A stretch of DNA of 64,000 nucleotides from Actinomycetota bacterium (GTDB lineage Bacteria; Actinomycetota; Acidimicrobiia; Acidimicrobiales; Ilumatobacteraceae), in contig JAPKZX010000096.1 of NCBI GenBank assembly GCA_026393575.1, forward strand, positions 1-64,000. The letters are read 5' to 3'. Under the pieces are notes generated by a model. The model was not told the origin of the DNA, did no database searches, and was given only the letters and a program-made list of their open reading frames with translations. Shown in pieces: positions 19,903 to 29,188 of the stretch (the first letter of the stretch is position 1; each line of letters opens with the position of its first letter). A program made the position numbers and the translations under genes.

Positions 19903-20457
19903 TTAGTCCAGGAAATTGATACGAGTTTGTGGGCGCTCCACGCTTGGTGCTTGTTGCGTTGGCCAACCCACATACACAAGACCCATTACGTGGTCTGATG
20001 TTTCAAATCCGCACGTGCGTGCGATTGCTTCGTTTGCGCCTTTTGCAGGTGAACCCCACAAGGCAGCAAGACCAAGACTGTGCGCCATGAGCAGCATGTT
20101 TTGAATGCCAGCGGCGACTGCGTATTTGTTCTCTTCTGTTTCATTCTCAGAAGCCCCTTGCGCCGAAGCAACAACTAGTACAACAGGGGAGCGCAAGTAC
20201 TTTGTGCGTGCCTTTGTAACTTTTGCTTCGTCGTCACCAAACATCGCCATGGCATCGGCAATTGTGTCGCCAAGTACGGAACGAGATGCCCCGGTTACTG
20301 CAGCAATGCGCAACGGCCATGTGCGTCTGTGATTGGGCGCGAACTGTGCAGCGTCGGTAATTCGTTGAAGAAGATCATTGGTAACTTGTTTTTCAGCATC
20401 GAGCAAGAGACTGCTTCGCCGAGAGCGAATGAGATTCTCGAGTTCGTCGGGATTCAT
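19903..20457 (-). CDS. Nitroreductase-family protein
   Basis: LIRSRRSSLLLDAEKQV, RITDAAQFAPNHRRTWPLRIAAVTG, AAGIQNMLLMAHSLGLAALWGSP. Confidence 0.87.
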   Translation of the reverse strand: MNPDELENLIRSRRSSLLLDAEKQVTNDLLQRITDAAQFAPNHRRTWPLRIAAVTGASRSVLGDTIADAMAMFGDDEAKVTKARTKYLRSPVVLVVASAQGASENETEENKYAVAAGIQNMLLMAHSLGLAALWGSPAKGANEAIARTCGFETSDHVMGLVYVGWPTQQAPSVERPQTRINFLD

Positions 20458-21377
20458 TAGTTCTTATGAAGGTCGGCGTTGAGGCCGCCCCATGAACCTG
20501 AACGCGAAATGACTTCAACAGAACCACTGATGGAGTTGCGACGAAACAACAAGTTGGATTGCCCGGAAAGAAGTTTTGCTTTCACCGCGTTGCCAGAAGG
20601 ATCGATGACAACGGTTCCAGCAGTCACATACAAGCCAGCTTCCACGATGCAATCATCACCAAGACTGATGCCAATGCCAGCGTTAGCGCCCAACAAGCAA
20701 CGTTCGCCAATGGTGACCATTTCTTTGCCGCCACCAGACAATGTGCCCATGATGGATGCTCCACCGCCAATGTCTGAACCGTCACCAACGATGACGCCGG
20801 CAGAAATGCGGCCCTCCACCATGGAAGCACCGAGTGTTCCGGCATTGAAGTTGCAGAAACCTTCATGCATGACAGTTGTGCCTGGTGCGAGGTGTGCTCC
20901 AAGGCGAACACGACTTGCATCGGCAATACGTACTCCGCTTGGGACTACATAGTCAGTCATGCGAGGGAACTTGTCTACTCCGTGCACAACGATGTGTTCA
21001 CCGCGTTGAGCAAAGTTCCAGGTCACAGATTCGATGGCATCGATAGGTACTGGTCCCTTCGATGTCCACGCAACGTTTTGCAAAAGACCAAATGCTCCGT
21101 CAAGGTTGATGGTGCGTGGCTGCATGAATCGTTGTGACAACAGGTTGAGCCGCAAGTACACATCGGCTGCAGATGCAGGAGCTTCATTTGTGTCGATAGT
21201 GATAGCGACAGCGTGGAATACAACACCGCGGTCTCGGTCGGAGTCGACGGATGGTTCATATGTTGGGGCATCGGCAGGAGAGAAGTCTCCGAGTCCGATG
21301 GTTCTGAAACGAACATCAAGTGTGGCGCCAGTGGCGTCGAGTGTGGCAATGCCTACACCCCATGCATTGTGTGACAT
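20457..21377 (-). CDS. dapD: 2,3,4,5-tetrahydropyridine-2,6-dicarboxylate N-succinyltransferase
   Basis: Left-handed beta-helix hexapeptides; FNAGTLGASMVEGRISAGVIVGDGSDIGGGASIMGTLSGGG; GANAGIGISLGDDCIVEAGLYVTAG. Confidence 0.92.
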   Translation of the reverse strand: MSHNAWGVGIATLDATGATLDVRFRTIGLGDFSPADAPTYEPSVDSDRDRGVVFHAVAITIDTNEAPASAADVYLRLNLLSQRFMQPRTINLDGAFGLLQNVAWTSKGPVPIDAIESVTWNFAQRGEHIVVHGVDKFPRMTDYVVPSGVRIADASRVRLGAHLAPGTTVMHEGFCNFNAGTLGASMVEGRISAGVIVGDGSDIGGGASIMGTLSGGGKEMVTIGERCLLGANAGIGISLGDDCIVEAGLYVTAGTVVIDPSGNAVKAKLLSGQSNLLFRRNSISGSVEVISRSGSWGGLNADLHKN

Positions 21378-22927
21378 TAGAAAACCTCCGGACGAAGTGT
21401 GGGGAACAAGATGACATCACGAATTGATTGTGCGCCACCGATGAGCATGACGAGGCGATCCATGCCGATACCGAGACCACCAGTTGGTGGCATGCCGTAT
21501 TCAAGGGCGCGAATGTAATCCTCATCGACCGTGCCGGCTTCGGCATTGCCAGCTTCTTTTTGCTTCTGCTCATCTTCAAAACGAGCGCGTTGTACAACAG
21601 GATCGTTTAGTTCTGAATATGCGTTTGCTATCTCGCGGCCACCGACAAACAATTCAAATCGCTCAGTGAGGAATGGATCATTGCGATCTTCTCGAGCGAG
21701 TGGACTGATCTCTACGGGGTGACCAGTGACAAATGTAGGTTCCCGCAACGAGGCTTCACATGTGGCTTCAAAAAGTTCTTCGATGATCTTTCCAGGGCCG
21801 AAATGCTTCTCAACTTTGACACCGTGCTTCACTGCAAGTTCAGCAAGTTGTTCACGCGGTTGCGACGGATGTACTTCAACTCCCGTTGCTTCCTTCACGA
21901 GGTCGATCATGCGAACGCGACGCCATGGTTGTGCAAGGTCTACCTGCACATCGTCAATTGTGACCACGGAAGAACCTGTGGCGTCGACAGCAGCATTGAT
22001 AAACAAGGTTTCTGTGAGATCCATGATGTCTGTGTAATCAGCGAATGCTTGATAGAGCTCCATCATCGTGAACTCTGGGTTGTGGCGTGTGGAGATTCCT
22101 TCGTTGCGGAAGACGCGTCCGATTTCATATACGCGCTCCATGCCGCCAACGATGAGTCGCTTCAGATGTAACTCAAGTGCGATACGCAAATAGAGCGGCA
22201 TATCGAGCGCATTGTGGTGAGTGAGGAAAGGTCGTGCGTGTGCGCCACCAGCCTCAACATGCAACACCGGAGTTTCTACTTCAATGAATCCACGTTCGTG
22301 AAGTGTGCGACGGAAGCTTGCAATCACTGCATGACGTATAGCGAACATGCGACGAGATTCTTCGTTACCAATGAGGTCTGCGTATCGCTGGCGATAACGA
22401 GTGTCGGTGTCAGTGAGGCCATGCCATTTGTCTGGCATTGGGCGCACAGCTTTGGACAAGAGCGTGAGGCTCTCTACTTTGATGGACAACTCACCTTTGC
22501 GTGTGGTCATCACTTTGCCTGTTGCGCCTACCCAGTCACCGAGGTCGAGGTCATTGATGTAGTCGAAAAGTTCGTCACCCACGACGGCTTTTGAAATGAA
22601 CAGCTGTACTGCATCGGTGCGGTCTTGCAAAGTAGCAAAAATCAGTTTTCCTTGGTCGCGCTTCAGCATGATGCGCCCGGCAACGGAAACATGTGATTCG
22701 GTTTCTGACCCAGGTTCTAGTTCTGTGTGCGCAGCGCGAATGTCGGCAAGTGAATGAGATCTATCGAAGCGGTATGGGTATGGATTGTCGCCTTTAGAGC
22801 GCATTGCATCGAGGGCTGCTAATCGTCTGGCTTTCTCTTGTTCGAGACCGCCAGCACCTTGTTCTTCTACTTCGTCACTCACAGACCCCCTACGGTAGTT
22901 GGCAGAGGCTCTATTCGAGGAAGTCAT
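21377..22927 (-). CDS. lysS: Lysyl-tRNA synthetase, class II
   Basis: GFIEVETPVLHVEAGGAHARPFLTHHNALDMPLYLRIALELHLKRLIVGG, VYEIGRVFRNEGISTRHNPEFTMMELYQAFADYTD, GMPPTGGLGIGMDRLVML. Confidence 0.97.
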   Translation of the reverse strand: MTSSNRASANYRRGSVSDEVEEQGAGGLEQEKARRLAALDAMRSKGDNPYPYRFDRSHSLADIRAAHTELEPGSETESHVSVAGRIMLKRDQGKLIFATLQDRTDAVQLFISKAVVGDELFDYINDLDLGDWVGATGKVMTTRKGELSIKVESLTLLSKAVRPMPDKWHGLTDTDTRYRQRYADLIGNEESRRMFAIRHAVIASFRRTLHERGFIEVETPVLHVEAGGAHARPFLTHHNALDMPLYLRIALELHLKRLIVGGMERVYEIGRVFRNEGISTRHNPEFTMMELYQAFADYTDIMDLTETLFINAAVDATGSSVVTIDDVQVDLAQPWRRVRMIDLVKEATGVEVHPSQPREQLAELAVKHGVKVEKHFGPGKIIEELFEATCEASLREPTFVTGHPVEISPLAREDRNDPFLTERFELFVGGREIANAYSELNDPVVQRARFEDEQKQKEAGNAEAGTVDEDYIRALEYGMPPTGGLGIGMDRLVMLIGGAQSIRDVILFPTLRPEVF

Positions 22928-22955
22928 TTAGCCAAACGGCATTACGGTGGACAAT

Positions 22956-24254
22956 ATGCGGTGGAAAGTTGGAGCAGTAGCAATCGTGCTTGTAACCACG
23001 TTCGTCAGTGGGCAGGTTCGAGCAGGCGATGACTCGACATTTCCGAGCACATTGCTGACGCCCACCATGTCAATCTCTCGTTCCTCTTCGCTCACGCCCT
23101 CGATGGCACGTTCAATGGTGGCAGCAGCCACTTCAGTGGGTGCTGTGGGGCATGTGGTGTCATTTCCCATGGTGTCGCTAACGGGTCAACGACGCAATGA
23201 CGAAGATGTCTTGCGATTAACAAATGGCTGGAGAATTCCCATGGCGACCATGGTTGCTCCCGTTGCCTACATTGCTGCCGTCGGTGGACAAGACATGGCC
23301 AATGCTGCCGCCGACGGATATGTGCTGATGGGAGAGACCTCGGCTGGAATTCGTCGCGCACAAGTGGGCGACGTACTGACGTTGCGAGACGGGCGATTCC
23401 GTCCGAAGTTGTTTACAGTCGGCGCAATTGTTCCTGATCGATTTGTTGACTGGGGAGATTTCTACATGACATACACCACGGCAAGTGTGCTGGGTGCATT
23501 GCCAATATCTCGTGTCACGGTTACTGGAATGTCGTCCTCGAAATCTGTCATTGCTGCATGGAAAGCAAAGCGCTTTCCTATTGGCAGTCAATTTCGGCTG
23601 CGTACATCGTGGGACCGCGTAAATCCAGACGGCACATTGGGAACTGCAACAACGAAGAAGTTGCTGGGTGAACTGATCTACAAACCAACGACAGGAAGTT
23701 CCATGTTGGCAGATGCATCGTGGACAACAAAGAACATTGTGTGGAAGAAAGTGTATGACGACATCAATTTGACGAACAACTGCCATAAGATAGTGGCCGC
23801 TGCACTTCAGAACGCACTGTCGGAAATCAAAACTGCTGGATTAAGCAATGCAATTGATGTTCATAATTCGAATCGTTACGGCGGATGCTTTGTTGGCCGG
23901 TACAACAGGTTCGGTGGAGTGTTTGGCTCGCCTTCGCGACATGCATGGGGAATGGCGTTTGACATCAACACTGCGACTAACCCACAAGGTGGTGTCCCGC
24001 AGATGAATTGTTCAGTAGTACGCATTTTTCGCAAGTGGGGTTTTGCGTGGGGTGGAAACTTTTGGCCAACAGACGGAATGCATTTCGAATACGTAGGGGA
24101 GCGCCGTGATCAGTATGGGTACCCTTCCATCTATTGTCCGAACAAAGTTCCTGTGCCCACAACGACATTGCCAGTTTTTGGTGGCTCCACTACAACTTCG
24201 TCCACAACGACAACCACCACTGCATCGACCCTGCCAGTATCATCTATTCCGTGA
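22956..24254 (+). CDS. Secreted M15 (VanY-like) D-alanyl-D-alanine carboxypeptidase-type protein with Thr-rich tail
   Basis: Signal sequence; GSPSRHAWGMAFDINTATNPQGG...GGNFWPTDGMHFEYVG; tail TTTLPVFGGSTTTSSTTTTTTASTLP; start 22956 preferred over 22947. Confidence 0.85.
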   Translation: MRWKVGAVAIVLVTTFVSGQVRAGDDSTFPSTLLTPTMSISRSSSLTPSMARSMVAAATSVGAVGHVVSFPMVSLTGQRRNDEDVLRLTNGWRIPMATMVAPVAYIAAVGGQDMANAAADGYVLMGETSAGIRRAQVGDVLTLRDGRFRPKLFTVGAIVPDRFVDWGDFYMTYTTASVLGALPISRVTVTGMSSSKSVIAAWKAKRFPIGSQFRLRTSWDRVNPDGTLGTATTKKLLGELIYKPTTGSSMLADASWTTKNIVWKKVYDDINLTNNCHKIVAAALQNALSEIKTAGLSNAIDVHNSNRYGGCFVGRYNRFGGVFGSPSRHAWGMAFDINTATNPQGGVPQMNCSVVRIFRKWGFAWGGNFWPTDGMHFEYVGERRDQYGYPSIYCPNKVPVPTTTLPVFGGSTTTSSTTTTTTASTLPVSSIP

Positions 24255-25618
24255 ACATCGATAAAAAACTTGTCATTATCGGCGGCGGTCCAGCAGGTCA
24301 CTCTGCTGCAACATCGGCAGCGCGTCGCGGCATTCATGTCACGCTCATTGAACGCGAAATTCTGGGTGGTGCTGCCCACCTTCTTGATTGTGTGCCATCA
24401 AAGACAATGATTGCTACGGGCGCCGCGATGAGTTTTACAAACAGTCTTTCGGGCATGGGTCTTGAAGAACGCGAAGCTGAAGTCGATGTCGACGCACTGA
24501 CGTCACGAATCGAAAGCATCAAGGCTCGACTTTCAACAGATGTTTCCAGTTTGTTGGAAAGCCAAGGCGTCGTCATCATTCGTGGCTCTGCTCGTATTAC
24601 AGGCGTCCACGCAGTACATGTTGATTGTGCCGATGGTTCACAAATGGATCTCGAGGCTGACGACATCTTGGTGTGCACCGGTTCGCGCCCACGTATTCCT
24701 GAATGGGTTCACCCTGACGGCGACCGTATCTTGACCACCAGAGATTGCTACCCGCCGCGCATTTTCCCTGAGAGCGTCACGATTATTGGTTCTGGTGTTA
24801 CGGGTGTTGAGTTTGCTCACATGTTTGCATCGTTCGGATCAAAGGTCACGCTTGTTGTCAGTCGTCAGCAAGTGTTGCCTGGCAAAGATCCCGAAGTTGC
24901 TGCCGTACTTGAAGACAGTTTCTTATCTCGCGGGGTTCGACTGTTTAAAGGTGCACGCGCGATTGCAATTGAGAAAACAGAATTGGGCGTGCGCGTTGTG
25001 TGCGACGATGGGCGTTCATCGGAAACGACTCACGCAGTGTTGGCAATCGGTTCCATTCCAAACACAGAGAATCTTGGCTTAGAAGAAGTCGGTATCGCAC
25101 TCGATGGTGGATACATTCCCATCGATCGCCACTGTGAGAGCAACGTAAAGCACATTTATGCCGCTGGCGACGTCAGTGGAAAATTGCCGTTGTCGTCTGT
25201 TGCTTCTATGCAGGGCCGCAAAGTTGCCGAACAAGTAGTAGGTGGCCCGAAAGGCCCGCATCGCCACCTTGATTACGACAAAGCAGCGTCAGCAATCTTT
25301 ACAGAGCCAGAAATTGCAGACGTCGGCTTGGCAGAAGCCGAAGCATTTGCATCTGGTCGCAAGATTCGTGTGACCAAGGTGCCGTTTTCAAGTACGGCAA
25401 AAGCACTCATCAATAACGACCCACGTGGTTTCGTAAAGATCATTAGTGACCCAGCAACTGGCGAAGTGCTTGGTGGTTCCATCGTCGGAAGCCATGCAGC
25501 CGAACTCATCAGCGTGATTGCTCTTGCAGTGACAGCGAACTTGAAGGTCACCGATATTGAAGAGTCGTTGTTGGTGCATCCGGCGTTAGCCGAAGCGTTG
25601 GCTGAAGCAGCCGAATAG
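24251..25618 (+). CDS. FAD-dependent pyridine nucleotide-disulfide oxidoreductase (LpdA/transhydrogenase-like)
   Basis: KLVIIGGGPAGHSAATSAARRG; LGGAAHLLDCVPSKTMIATG lacks the CxxxxC pair; VTIIGSGVTGVEFAHMF; HIYAAGDVSG; GTG start overlaps the previous stop. Confidence 0.88.
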   Translation: MNIDKKLVIIGGGPAGHSAATSAARRGIHVTLIEREILGGAAHLLDCVPSKTMIATGAAMSFTNSLSGMGLEEREAEVDVDALTSRIESIKARLSTDVSSLLESQGVVIIRGSARITGVHAVHVDCADGSQMDLEADDILVCTGSRPRIPEWVHPDGDRILTTRDCYPPRIFPESVTIIGSGVTGVEFAHMFASFGSKVTLVVSRQQVLPGKDPEVAAVLEDSFLSRGVRLFKGARAIAIEKTELGVRVVCDDGRSSETTHAVLAIGSIPNTENLGLEEVGIALDGGYIPIDRHCESNVKHIYAAGDVSGKLPLSSVASMQGRKVAEQVVGGPKGPHRHLDYDKAASAIFTEPEIADVGLAEAEAFASGRKIRVTKVPFSSTAKALINNDPRGFVKIISDPATGEVLGGSIVGSHAAELISVIALAVTANLKVTDIEESLLVHPALAEALAEAAE

Positions 25619-27385
25619 TTATTCGATAACTACGACAACGTCGCCGGCACCAACGGTGTCACCGGGCTTCACGTTGACAGCCTTGATGGTTCCGCTCTTG
25701 TCTGCTTCGATTTGGTTTTCCATTTTCATGGCTTCGAGCACAACAACGCTTTGTCCGGCTTCAACAGCCTGACCCACTTCAACAAGAACCTTCACGATCG
25801 TTCCCTGCATTGGCACGGCTACTTGGCCACTTCCGCTGCCGGCACCGCCGCCAGAACCAGACGCACTGCGTGGGGCCTTCTTTGCCTTTGCTGCAGGTGC
25901 AGCAACACCAGTGGACTCTGGTACCCAAATCTTCACATCGAAACGACGACCGTTGACTTCAACAGTGGTGTTGCGTTGTACAAGTGGTGCTTCGTCTTCT
26001 GTTGAAGCAGGAGCAATTGGTGCAGTACCGATATGTGAGAGGTCGAGAACTTCTTCTACCCACTTTGTGGAGTGTGTGACCGCAGCAAAGTCTGGGTGTT
26101 CAAGAATTGCAATGTCTGCAGGAATAGTTGTGGCGATACCTTCGACAACCATTTCTTTCAGAGCACGAAGTGTGCGCGCAATTGCAACATCACGATCGCG
26201 ACCCCACACAACAAGCTTGCCGACCAAGTTGTCGTAGTACTGGCTGATTTCGTCACCAGATTCGTAGCCACCATCAAAGCGAACTCCGAAACCGTCGGGT
26301 GCGACAAGTTTTGTGATGGGGCCGGGAGATGGAAGGAACTTGCCACCAGCAGGATTTTCTGCGTTGATACGAATTTCAATGGCGTGTCCGCGACGTGCAG
26401 CAAGTACTTGCTTTTGTGTCATCGGAAGTTTCTCGCCCGAAGCAACACGAATCTGCCATTCAACAAGGTCGATACCTGTGATGACTTCGGTGACTGGGTG
26501 TTCCACTTGCAAGCGAGTGTTCATCTCAAGGAAGAAGAACTCGCCATCTTGGAAGATGAACTCAACAGTTCCGGCGTTGTAGTAACCAACAGCCTTTGCT
26601 GCCTTTACAGCAGCTTCACCCATTGCTTCTTCGACACCGTCTGGCAAACCAGGTGCTGGTGCTTCCTCAATCAGTTTCTGGTGACGACGTTGAGCCGAGC
26701 AGTCACGAGTAGAGACCCACACAACGTTGCCGTGTTGGTCGCACACAAGCTGTACTTCAATGTGACGTGGCCACGTGAGGTAGCGCTCTACATAAATTTC
26801 ATCGCGACCAAAGAAACTCTTTGCTTCGCGCTGTGCTGAATCCATGGCGTCTTGCACTTCTGCTGCAGACTGCACAACTTTCATGCCGCGACCGCCGCCA
26901 CCGAATGCTGCTTTGATCGCAATCGGCCAGCCGAACTCTGTACCGAAGTCGGTGATTTCTTTTGCAGTTGTTACAAACTCTGTGGTGCCAGGAACAATGG
27001 GGGCACCGCCGCGAAGTGCTGCTTTACGGCTCGACACTTTGTCGCCCATTTCATCGATTGCTTCTGGTGGTGGTCCGATGAACGCAACACCCATCGCAGT
27101 GATGGCGCGAGCAAAATCTGGGTTCTCGCTGAAGAAGCCATATCCGGGGTGCACGGCATCGGCGCCACTGTCGGTGATGGCCTTCAAGATTGCTTCAGTG
27201 TTGAGGTAGCTCTCGGCAGCAGTGCTGCCTCCAAGGGCGTATGCCTCGTCTGCCAAACGCACGTGAAGAGCGTTGCGGTCGAGCTCTGAATAGACCGCGA
27301 CGGTGGCGATGCCCATCTCTCGGGCAGCTCGGATGACACGGACAGCGATTTCGCCGCGATTGGCGATAAGGATTTTCTTCAACAC
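25619..27385 (-). CDS. accA: Acetyl/propionyl-CoA carboxylase alpha subunit (biotin carboxylase + BCCP)
   Basis: KKILIANRGEIAVRVIRAAREMG; GGGGRGMK; CSAQRRHQKLIEEAPAPG; FLEMNTRLQVEHPVTE; biotinyl motif VLEAMKMEN; GTG start at 27385. Confidence 0.96.
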   Translation of the reverse strand: MLKKILIANRGEIAVRVIRAAREMGIATVAVYSELDRNALHVRLADEAYALGGSTAAESYLNTEAILKAITDSGADAVHPGYGFFSENPDFARAITAMGVAFIGPPPEAIDEMGDKVSSRKAALRGGAPIVPGTTEFVTTAKEITDFGTEFGWPIAIKAAFGGGGRGMKVVQSAAEVQDAMDSAQREAKSFFGRDEIYVERYLTWPRHIEVQLVCDQHGNVVWVSTRDCSAQRRHQKLIEEAPAPGLPDGVEEAMGEAAVKAAKAVGYYNAGTVEFIFQDGEFFFLEMNTRLQVEHPVTEVITGIDLVEWQIRVASGEKLPMTQKQVLAARRGHAIEIRINAENPAGGKFLPSPGPITKLVAPDGFGVRFDGGYESGDEISQYYDNLVGKLVVWGRDRDVAIARTLRALKEMVVEGIATTIPADIAILEHPDFAAVTHSTKWVEEVLDLSHIGTAPIAPASTEDEAPLVQRNTTVEVNGRRFDVKIWVPESTGVAAPAAKAKKAPRSASGSGGGAGSGSGQVAVPMQGTIVKVLVEVGQAVEAGQSVVVLEAMKMENQIEADKSGTIKAVNVKPGDTVGAGDVVVVIE

Positions 27386-27391
27386 AGGTGT

Positions 27392-27399
27392 CAATATTG
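27392..27399. promoter_or_regulatory. Palindromic CAATATTG, candidate shared -10 for divergent accA and birA
   Basis: AATATT lies 6 nt before the birA ATG (27405) and 7 nt before the accA GTG (27385) on the opposite strand; the whole intergenic gap is 19 bp. Confidence 0.5.
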
Positions 27400-27404
27400 C
27401 CCTG

Positions 27405-28154
27405 ATGGACCACCAAAATGCGAACTCATCCGAGAATTGGCACATTCAGACCGTTTTAGAGACGGGAAGTACCAATGCGGACCTTATGGCTGCAGGCCAT
27501 CAGGGGGCCCCAGATCGCTCTGTTTTGCGTGCGGAGTACCAATCTGCGGGCAGGGGGCGCCTTGACCGGACATGGGAAGCCCCACGGGGAGCCAATCTCT
27601 TGGTCTCACTCTTATTTCGCCACGTACCTGATCGGTTGCATGTTCTTACTCAGGTGGTGGCGCTGGCTGCTACGTCTGTGGCGCAAAAGACCTGTGGAGT
27701 AGATGCGCAGTTGAAATGGCCAAACGACATTTTGGTGGGTTCAGAAAAATTGGCCGGCATTCTGGCGCAGGCTGCACCAACTGATGCGCAAGGAAAGATT
27801 CCATTTGTCGTGGTGGGTATTGGTTGCAACATTGGGTGGGCACCACCAGGAGCAACGAGTCTTTCGGCAAATGGTTGGTCGCGTGAAGTAACACCAGATG
27901 AGTTTTTGCAATTGATGTTGCCAGAGATCGATGCATTGCTTGCTTTGAGCGATGATGACCTTCATAAGGAATATCTACGTTGTGTTGCAACAGTTGGAAC
28001 ACAAGTGCGGGCAGAGATGCCTCATGGTGAAGATGTGATTGGTCGAGCATTGACAGTGGAGCCAGATGGTCGCCTAGTTGTATTAGACGACTGCGGTATC
28101 ACACATCGCATCGATACTGCAGATGTGGTGCATCTCCGACCTGCCTCCGACTGA
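27405..28154 (+). CDS. birA: Biotin--[acetyl-CoA-carboxylase] ligase
   Basis: ETGSTNADLMAAG, EYQSAGRGRLDRTWEAPRGANLLVSLL, LKWPNDILVGSEKLAGIL, VVVGIGCNIG. Confidence 0.93.
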   Translation: MDHQNANSSENWHIQTVLETGSTNADLMAAGHQGAPDRSVLRAEYQSAGRGRLDRTWEAPRGANLLVSLLFRHVPDRLHVLTQVVALAATSVAQKTCGVDAQLKWPNDILVGSEKLAGILAQAAPTDAQGKIPFVVVGIGCNIGWAPPGATSLSANGWSREVTPDEFLQLMLPEIDALLALSDDDLHKEYLRCVATVGTQVRAEMPHGEDVIGRALTVEPDGRLVVLDDCGITHRIDTADVVHLRPASD

Positions 28155-28167
28155 CTACCGTGGACAT

Positions 28168-29181
28168 GTGCTGAATGACTCCAAACTTTCTCGTGCTGCG
28201 AGCGCACCACGATGGATGATTTTGGTGAGTGTCACTCTTGTGATGACTCTTGCGGGGGCATTAGGAATCGTACGAGCCGCTAATTCTCAACTTGACACTG
28301 TTGGTCGCGTGCCAGCAGCAACGGCTGCGTTGTCGCCAGCCAGTGACGGTGTGGAGAATTACTTGTTAGTCGGTTCGGATTCGCGTGCTAGTGCAGATCC
28401 CACAGATTCTGATTACGCCACGATGGGTTCGGAAACTGCAAACCCCGGCATGAGGTCTGACACTTTGATTCTTGTTCGGTACGACACCGCAACAAAAGCA
28501 GTGGCCATGATGTCGATTCCGCGTGACCTGCGTGTACGAATCGGCGAAACGGATCGTTTTGGGAAAATCAACTCTGCGTATCAGAAAGGGCCAGACATTT
28601 TGATACGAACAGTGCAACGCGCACTCAATGTTCCTGTGCATCATTATGTTGAAATCAACTTCTCTGGATTCAAACAAATTGTTGACTCCATTGGTGGAGT
28701 TCATATTTGCGTGACGCATCCTGCACGCGACAAAGCAACTGGTTTTTACATTGGGCGCCGCAATGCGTGCAAACTTCAATCTGGTGCGCAGGCATTGGCG
28801 TATGCACGTTCACGCCATTACGAGCAAAAGATTGATGGCGTGTGGCGATTAGAAGGCACCGGCGATATTGGTCGCGGTAACCGCCAGCGTGCATTTGTTT
28901 CCATGTTGGCTAAAGACGTTGCGAAGTATTTGGTGCGACACCCATTACAAACTCATGTAGTACTTGATGCGTTTTCTGCTGCGGTTGTGGTGGATGAAGG
29001 TTTAGACCTGCTCGACCTGGGACATAAGTTGCGTCCAATGGGCGACGGCACTGCGAAGTCGTATGCATTGCCAGTGGACAGCGATATGTCGACCGGATCA
29101 TTCGTGTTCCGCCTGGCAAATAGTGCGCCAGCGCTTTTGGCGTTCTTTGCAGGTCTTGGGCCCGCGCCTGCTGCTGAATAG
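28168..29181 (+). CDS. LytR-CpsA-Psr (LCP) family cell-wall ligase
   Basis: ENYLLVGSDSRA, RSDTLILVRYDTATKAVAMMSIPRDLRVRI, KINSAYQKGP, YVEINFSGFKQIVDSIGGVHICV, LAYARSRHYE; GTG start. Confidence 0.93.
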   Translation: MLNDSKLSRAASAPRWMILVSVTLVMTLAGALGIVRAANSQLDTVGRVPAATAALSPASDGVENYLLVGSDSRASADPTDSDYATMGSETANPGMRSDTLILVRYDTATKAVAMMSIPRDLRVRIGETDRFGKINSAYQKGPDILIRTVQRALNVPVHHYVEINFSGFKQIVDSIGGVHICVTHPARDKATGFYIGRRNACKLQSGAQALAYARSRHYEQKIDGVWRLEGTGDIGRGNRQRAFVSMLAKDVAKYLVRHPLQTHVVLDAFSAAVVVDEGLDLLDLGHKLRPMGDGTAKSYALPVDSDMSTGSFVFRLANSAPALLAFFAGLGPAPAAE

Positions 29182-29188
29182 CGCAGCG

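Noticed and set aside
24170-24240. ACA/ACC/ACG-rich low-complexity DNA considered as a microsatellite
   Set aside because: It is the coding sequence for the Thr-rich tail; codons vary (aca, act, acg, acc), so not a simple tandem repeat.
26072-26839. 255-aa plus-strand ORF antisense to accA
   Set aside because: Lies fully inside the confidently assigned biotin carboxylase gene; Cys/Asn-rich composition typical of antisense translation; no recognisable motif.
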